A DNA stretch of 21,348 nt from Reticulitermes lucifugus (taxonomy: Eukaryota > Arthropoda > Insecta > Blattodea > Rhinotermitidae). A model generated the notes under the pieces. It had not been told where the DNA came from, ran no database searches, and saw only the letters and a program-made list of their open reading frames with translations. The DNA lies in assembly GCA_026260175.1 (NCBI GenBank), contig JAKCWW010010635.1, forward strand, positions 1-21,348, in the 5' to 3' direction. This document shows, piece by piece, positions 17,221 through 21,348 of this stretch; within the stretch, counting starts at the first letter, position 1; every line of letters starts with the position of its first letter. Position numbers and translations under genes: made by a program.

Positions 17221-17300
17221 ATAAAGCCTTCTGGGTTGTGACGCCATGTAGTTTGTATATAGATACCGACGTTTCGGAGGTTGGGGTATATAACACGCAT
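17221..17300 (-). repeat. Truncated hammerhead-type repeat (related to 1552-1685)
   Basis: The minus strand holds CCTCC-GAAACGTC-GGTATC (complement at about 17265-17280), the 3' half of the hammerhead core of the 1440-1685 repeats. It then has the tail CATGGCGTCACAACCCAGAAGGC, matching the GTGTCACATCCCAGAAGGC tail at 1552-1590. The expected CTGAAGA box upstream is replaced by unrelated-looking sequence (CATGCGTGTTATATACCCCA), so the ribozyme is broken. Confidence 0.6.
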
Positions 17301-17416
17301 GGGAGAGAGGCGTACAGTATTTTAATTGGAAAAGTTCAAATTCATGAACCTTAAATAAATAGGTTATGACTGATTCTTCTGACTCAGGATAGGGTTCAAT
17401 GGCAGACTGTTATGAA

Positions 17417-17565
17417 CAGGGGTGCACAAGTTTTCCAAAAATCTAGGAGCCACCTCAAAATTCTGGACGCCAGAAGGGTGACACTGGGGACCTACAAATA
17501 TTAGGCGCCACCCTACAAAGTTTAGTCGCCACGGCGACGTGGCGCCCAAGATTTGTGCACCCCTG
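17417..17565. mobile_element. hAT-type MITE with perfect 8-bp TSD
   Basis: Terminal inverted repeats are CAGGGGTGCACAAGTTTT on the left and, complemented, CAGGGGTGCACAAATCTT on the right, 13 bases identical before the first mismatch. The flanks are an exact 8-bp duplication GTTATGAA (17409-17416 and 17566-17573). The 149-bp body contains the local palindrome GTCGCCACGGCGAC near the right end. Sharp ends and an intact duplication suggest a relatively recent insertion. Confidence 0.93.
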
Positions 17566-17573
17566 GTTATGAA

Positions 17574-17999
17574 CACGGCAACGATTCTTCGTGTTCCATG
17601 AAAGGCCACGATTTTCTTAATGTGCGTAATGACGGCTAATGTGAGGGCGAACTCTGCTTATTGGAACTGAACGTGTTATGTAACAGTCGTGTGTTTACAC
17701 TGCGTACTTCAGTATGTATGTATGTATGTAACGTGTCGCACATTAACTACAACGTGCATTCACTTTGCTTCATATGGGGGTGTTGGTAAAACCGTCCTAT
17801 CGGACGTCACGTCAAAGATCGGTGTGACCAGTTGACAACGAGCGAATCATCGGACAAGTGGGGTGAGAGAAACTTTTGCCACTTACTATACCCACTCAGT
17901 CTTATTTGAATTGTTATGCGTTCTTTAGTGATCACTCCGTGGATTTTAAGGTGCCCTTCTCCCTAAATTATTGAGATGTCTGTATTTCTGTAGTTGATT
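17574..17999. other. Non-coding; short GTAT microsatellite
   Basis: Only a (GTAT)n run at 17712-17730 is recognised. Confidence 0.5.
17712..17730. repeat. (GTAT)n microsatellite
   Basis: About 4.5 units of GTAT occur in direct succession. Confidence 0.9.
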
Positions 18000-18600
18000 T
18001 CACTCAGCGCCCAGCGGACAGTGCAGCGAAACTTGGGGTGAGAGGGCGATACATTTCGTAGTCGGAAGACCCAAGGGCAAGGGGCCAATTGAGAAAGAAG
18101 GCGTGAAGGTGCTAGCAGCATTCGTCTGTCTCGGCATATTGTCCAGTGACAGGCTGTTGTGGGTACCGTAACGGTATTCTGGGGGCATGTTAAGCACCTT
18201 AGCGACTGTCAGCTTCTCAAGAACTGTGCTCCAGATAGTGGGAGTTGATGGTATTGGCTGAGGGTCGCGCTCGCTGGTAGTCTGTATTAGCGGCGTTGGA
18301 ATTCGGTTGTCCAAAGACAATGACAGTTACGTGTTAGCCTCAGCATTTCTCAGACATGTTTGACAACGGAAACCATTCGAGCTTGAAGCTTTCAGACGGA
18401 ACACACAAGGGGCCTGGAAAATGGCGTGGCAAATTGAAGCCAGTGAAACGTATTGTGTTGTCGAAAGATTGCCACAAGTAATGGTCAAACAGACGTATGA
18501 TTTTAGCGTCAAGTTCAGCGCTCAAGAGCATTTCTCCCTCCCTATTTTCTACCAACACCCTGTTTAAACATCTTCGCTGGAAGTCTGGCTGGCTTCTACA
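18000..18600 (-). other. Unidentified minus-strand open frames (doubtful)
   Basis: Two neighbouring minus frames, ending at 18000 (106 codons) and 18340 (145 codons, through the CA repeat), are longer than most in the window. Pieces such as FDHYLWQSFDNTIRF and YRYGTHNSLSLDNMPRQ look protein-like. With the endonuclease-like motif just to the right they may be decayed retrotransposon coding, but no family match is recognised here. Confidence 0.2.
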
Positions 18601-18601
18601 G

Positions 18602-18603
18602 CG

Positions 18604-18637
<34 letters not shown>
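18602..18637. repeat. (CA)n microsatellite
   Basis: About 17 CA dinucleotides, uninterrupted apart from a G in the first few bases. They give a CVCVCV stretch in the minus-strand frame. Confidence 0.97.
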
Positions 18638-18640
<3 letters not shown>

Positions 18641-18654
18641 AGTTGATTATGGAA

Positions 18655-18790
18655 CGAGGTGCGTCCGAGTAGATGACCAAGTTGAGCATTCATGTCATCT
18701 CCTGGGATGCTGAAGGATCGTAATGTCTTCACCCTCAGGGTCAAGCAGCCCAAGAGGAGTTTCATCGTCAGGGACACCGCTGTGGTAGCT
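18655..18790 (-). pseudogene. Possible non-LTR endonuclease (APE type) fragment
   Basis: On the minus strand, GLLDPEGEDITIL reads up to a stop, and in the shifted frame GDDMNAQLGHLLGRTSF follows (about 18665-18702). This resembles the GD(F/M)NAQ(I/L)G motif of APE-type endonucleases in non-LTR retrotransposons, where Asp and Asn are catalytic, preceded by a hydrophobic strand. A frameshift separates the two parts and there is one extra Asp. The assignment rests on one motif only. Confidence 0.35.
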
Positions 18791-18941
18791 TTACAGCTCG
18801 CAGATTGCCAAATTGTGGGTGCTAGCGGGAAAAATTTTACTATCGTCGAAATATTCTTATGTAGGCCTAAGGATTAGGATGTTTTCAATTGTGTATGTTG
18901 AGCGAAATTCTTTAAGAGCTGTATAAGTTAACAGAACTGTA

Positions 18942-19533
18942 AACAGGGTGATTCAGAAGGAAAGGTATATATTTTGGGAGGTGATAGTATAGGTTATTGT
19001 GAGAAAAAAAAGTTTATATGAACATGTGTCTAATTCTGGGTGGTTACTGAGATAGAGCTGTTTGAATCTACAAATGCAAAATCATTGTGAATAGTAATAA
19101 AGAAGGAGAATTACTTACTGTTAATTTACTTTTAATTTAATGTTTAAACGACAAATTTGTTACACACAAAGGACAAATTTGTTACAGTTCACAATAAAAG
19201 TTCGCAAATCCCATCGTCAACCTTGCACTTTGCAACTCGTGTGCGAAGACCGCGTGTTGTCTGAGTTGATCTTCACGTTTCCTTATGCGGGCAGCGGCAT
19301 CCAAAATGTGAGCGAGCAATTCGTCTCGTGTATCCACCTTTCTTTGTAAACTTCACTCTTCATCCAACCCCACAAACAAAAATCTAACGGAGTTAGGTCG
19401 GGAGATCCAAACAGTTTTATCTCGGTAACCATTCAGAATTAGACACATGTTCATATGAACATTCTTTTCCCCCCACGATGACCGATATTATCACATCCCA
19501 AAATATTGACCTTTCTTTCTGAATCACTCTGTA
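18942..19533 (-). mobile_element. Deleted Tc1/mariner-like element with ~128-bp TIRs
   Basis: The left end 18942-19069 and the complement of 19404-19533 align throughout: (A/T)ACAG(G/A)GTGATTCAGAA, ATATTTTGGGA, ATGAACATGTGTCTAATTCT and GGTTAC(T/C)GAGATA. The flanks are TA on both sides (18940-18941, 19534-19535), as Tc1/mariner elements produce. On the minus strand the right TIR is followed at once by the end of a transposase gene. It is a non-autonomous deletion derivative of 592 bp. A 15-bp direct repeat GACAAATTTGTTACA occurs twice at about 19149-19188. Confidence 0.92.
19200..19405 (-). pseudogene. Tc1/mariner-like transposase C-terminal remnant
   Basis: The minus strand reads SPDLTPLDFCLWGWMKSEVY (complement from 19405), which contains the third catalytic Asp of the DDE triad in the TPLD position. 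After a frameshift comes KVDTRDELLAHILDAAARIR and KREDQLRQ, the conserved tail of insect mariner-like transposases in this group. The first two Asp residues and the DNA-binding domain are absent. It begins directly at the inner edge of the right TIR, so the deletion joins TIR to codons just before SPDL. Confidence 0.88.
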
Positions 19534-19535
19534 TA

Positions 19536-20690
19536 TACCTGTGGAATAGGCCTACTTCAGTAGATACAGTTAAATACCCCGGACCCTGGAATTCATCGCC
19601 TGCGATGACAGTGCTGAGGGGCAGTTACGGGGGTTCCACGTGTTGTAAATGTGAGTATTCTGAGGTGCTACAGCGATGACGGTTCGGAGAGTAGGTCTAT
19701 ACATTTCAGGGTCATTTAATTTATATGTCGTTCAGTTGCTCTTGTGACTTCCTGCGTCACTGTGTTGTCATGCAGCTGTTTTAATGGGCAGGAAGTAGGC
19801 AGCACACCCTGCACGCCGGCCACACCTGCTAATACGCAGGACCGAGGGCATATTGCGCGTCGAAAGGATTGCAGGAGGAAACTTAGAAAATCAGTAGCCT
19901 CATTCCTAGTGCTTTTTCTGTGTTGTGTGATTTTCTTAATTCCCGGTCGATACTTTGCGTGCATAGCAACCATTTTCACATAGCGACGGCTGCTTGCGGG
20001 AAATGTGGAATGTGTCACGTAAAGCGCAGTACTGGAAGGTTAATGTCAGATTTAATTATTACTGCTATCGGTACGTCGTGGCTGTTCGTATCATCGTTAT
20101 TAACCATATATGTTTTTAATGGAGAAATGATAATAGAAAACTGTGTACCACGTACCGCCGGTAGAGTTATCACTTAACGATCGGTACTGGTGTAGTCAAC
20201 CATTTGGATTGCGTCTATGTCCGGATATTTATTGAGCTTTATCTAGCGGTCCCAACTGAACAGGGCTCTTCCCTTTCTTGTTACGTGAGGACGGAGACGG
20301 AACCGGAACCGGTCTCCAAAACATCGTGTTGCTAGAATGTAGTCATATTTGAGAGCCATAAAATATGTACTGCGTACTTAGCTACAAAAAGTTATTGTTA
20401 AGAGTGCTGTGTTAGGAGGGGGCTTGGTTGGTTGTGAAGTTTCTGAGAAGCGTGCGTAGTAGATGAAGGTATTCGACGTTTACATGAAGGTCGTTCCTTA
20501 AGCAGATATTTGTTGGATGGAAATGATTTATGTTAATAAGAGCAGTAGGATGTAAATGTGAAGTATAGTGCATATATGCATTATTTTTCAGCATAGCTGT
20601 TAATTTAAACAAATTAAATTAAAATAAATTGGTCTCTATAACGTTAAGTAGATATGGTGAACAGGGCAGACCACGTACGATTGCTTGGCA
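19536..20690. other. Non-coding; one small membrane-segment ORF
   Basis: No repeat ends are recognised. A 79-codon plus frame at 19744-19983 has a basic stretch (RRKDCRRKLRK) followed by a hydrophobic segment (SVASFLVLFLCCVIFLIPG), like a single-pass membrane protein, but its start context and family are not recognised and chance is likely. A TTTAAACAAATTAAATTAAA AT tract lies near 20604-20625. Confidence 0.35.
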
Positions 20691-20706
20691 TAATCTTTAT
20701 TGCAGC

Positions 20707-20959
20707 CGATCCCAGTGGCCGCGCGGTCTAAGGTGTGGGTCTGCGGCCACTCGCTTGCTGGGATTGCGGGTTCCAATCCCGCCGGGGGCATGGATGTCAG
20801 TCTCTTGTGTGTGTTGTGTGTTAGGTAGAGGTCCCTGGGTCGGGCTGATCACTCGTCCAGACGAGTCCTACCGAGTGTGGTGTGTTGGAGTGTGATCGTG
20901 AAGCCTCGATAATGAGGAGGCTCTGGCCGACTAGGGACTGTTGCGCCACGGAAAAATAA
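20707..20959 (+). repeat. tRNA-Leu/Ser-like SINE, family 2 (copy 2)
   Basis: The head is GATCCCAGTGGCCGCGCGGT then CTAAGG (A box) and GGGTTCCAATCCCG (B box, with a C for G change). The body is colinear with the minus-strand copy at 15246-15502: GGGCATGGATGTC, CACTCGTCCAGACGAGTCCT, AATGAGGAGGC and GACTAGGG. The tail is GGAAAAATAA. Flanking repeats AATCTTTATTGCAGC (20692-20706) and ATTCTTTATTTCAGC (20960-20974) match at 13 of 15 bases, a good target-site duplication for LINE-driven retroposition. Confidence 0.93.
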
Positions 20960-21082
20960 ATTCTTTATTTCAGCGAAATATAACTACTCATGCCGAAGAG
21001 AGGAGTATCATGGTTTCGTATGTGGTAAAATTTGTTCTCTGAATTTGATTTAATGAGAGTTCGGAGTACATCGTGTTTACAC

Positions 21083-21220
21083 CAGTGTCTCCTAACTTTT
21101 TTTCCATGGAGGTACCCCCAAATATATGTTTTCGTACCCTGAGGAACACCTCGTTTACAGGCCAGAAAAAGTTGGATAGCGGGGAGCCTTTGTGTCGCCA
21201 CCGGTGAGAAGGCTCTAGTG
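21083..21220 (+). mobile_element. hAT-like terminus (older element, interrupted)
   Basis: CAGTGTCTCCTAACTTTTTT followed by CCATGGAGGTACCCCC resembles the common CAGTG.(T/C)TC.CAA.(T/C)TTTTT start of hAT elements. A matching right end is not clear; the segment runs up to a second hAT-like start at 21221. Confidence 0.5.
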
Positions 21221-21348
21221 CAGTGATTCCCAAACTTTTTCGTTTCACCGCCCCCTTGGTTCCATATACACACCCATAGCGCCCACCTACCTTTTTTAAA
21301 AAACATAAATGCGCTTTTGTTTCCACTTTTATTTTATATTTAAAAATC
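21221..21348 (+). mobile_element. hAT-like MITE, left end, cut by window edge
   Basis: CAGTGATTCCCAAACTTTTT, then CGTTTCACCGCCCCCTTGG, is a typical hAT terminal inverted repeat and subterminal sequence. The element leaves the window at the right, so its other end and target duplication cannot be seen. The candidate left duplication would be CTCTAGTG (21213-21220). Confidence 0.65.

Noticed and set aside
18340..18777. 145-codon minus-strand gene
   Set aside because: It is kept open partly by the CA microsatellite (CVCVCV run), contains a probable retrotransposon motif and has no recognisable fold or family.
18755..18785. Another hammerhead (CTGACGATGAAAC on the minus strand)
   Set aside because: CUGACGA is followed at once by UGAAAC, leaving no stem II, and the flanks do not pair.
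19744..19983. Small membrane protein gene
   Set aside because: There is a basic stretch and one hydrophobic segment, but no recognised family, no splice or promoter support, and a length expected by chance.
20708..20790. Functional tRNA gene
   Set aside because: A and B boxes are present, but acceptor and anticodon arms do not fold properly, and the same head with the same 3' body recurs at 15246-15502, so it is a SINE.
20965..21326. Two overlapping ~112-codon minus-strand ORFs
   Set aside because: Both overlap the hAT-like termini at 21083 and 21221; the peptides are translations of MITE sequence.

Overview
This window looks like repeat-dense, mostly non-coding DNA from a large animal genome, most likely an arthropod and perhaps a hemimetabolous insect such as a cockroach, termite or grasshopper. 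There are no operons, no dense coding, no ribosome-binding-site-led genes and no rRNA. Instead it holds tRNA-headed SINEs, hAT, Tc1/mariner and pogo DNA transposon relics with recognisable target-site duplications, non-LTR retrotransposon scraps, microsatellites and Penelope-type hammerhead ribozyme motifs. The taxon is an inference from this repeat mix; no species-diagnostic gene is present.

Layout. 1-262: SINE family 1 (minus). 347-510: three-unit minisatellite. 830-1069: unidentified ORF running into repeat sequence. 1440-1685: inverted pair of hammerhead-bearing repeats. 1706-3465: two inverted copies of a TIR/hairpin repeat (family M) around unique-looking DNA and a TA microsatellite. 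3513-3779: hAT MITE with a perfect 8-bp duplication. 4737-4787: intact-looking hammerhead (minus). 5578-5759: hAT MITE. 6260-7075: Tc1/mariner-like transposase pseudogene. 7260-7623: third M copy. 8260-9345: hAT transposase pseudogene (minus). 9728-10002: pogo/Tigger-like MITE. 10375-10660: 3' end of a non-LTR retrotransposon (minus). 11244-11287: the best hammerhead (minus). 11644-11947: truncated M copy. 13154-13219: weak candidate first coding exon with a good splice donor. 14161-14202: hammerhead with one core change. 14636-14990: dimer-like SINE family 1 copy. 15246-15502 and 20707-20959: two SINE family 2 copies on opposite strands. 16690-16870 and 17221-17300: retroelement fragments. 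17417-17565: hAT MITE with a perfect 8-bp duplication. 18602-18790: possible non-LTR endonuclease fragment with a CA microsatellite. 18942-19533: deleted mariner-like element with ~128-bp TIRs. 21083 to the end: two hAT-like termini.

The most interesting signal is the set of hammerhead motifs. At three loci (4737, 11244, 14161) the stem sequences differ but base-pairing is kept, as expected of RNAs selected for structure. They share a one-nucleotide insertion after the CUGANGA box and a minimal stem III, which fits the minimalist ribozymes known from Penelope-like retroelements. No Penelope reverse transcriptase or GIY-YIG domain is visible here, so these are probably detached terminal repeats or non-autonomous derivatives.

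No confident host gene was found. Functional interplay is limited to mobile-element biology: dead transposase sources (hAT, Tc1/mariner) and short derivatives of the same superfamilies.
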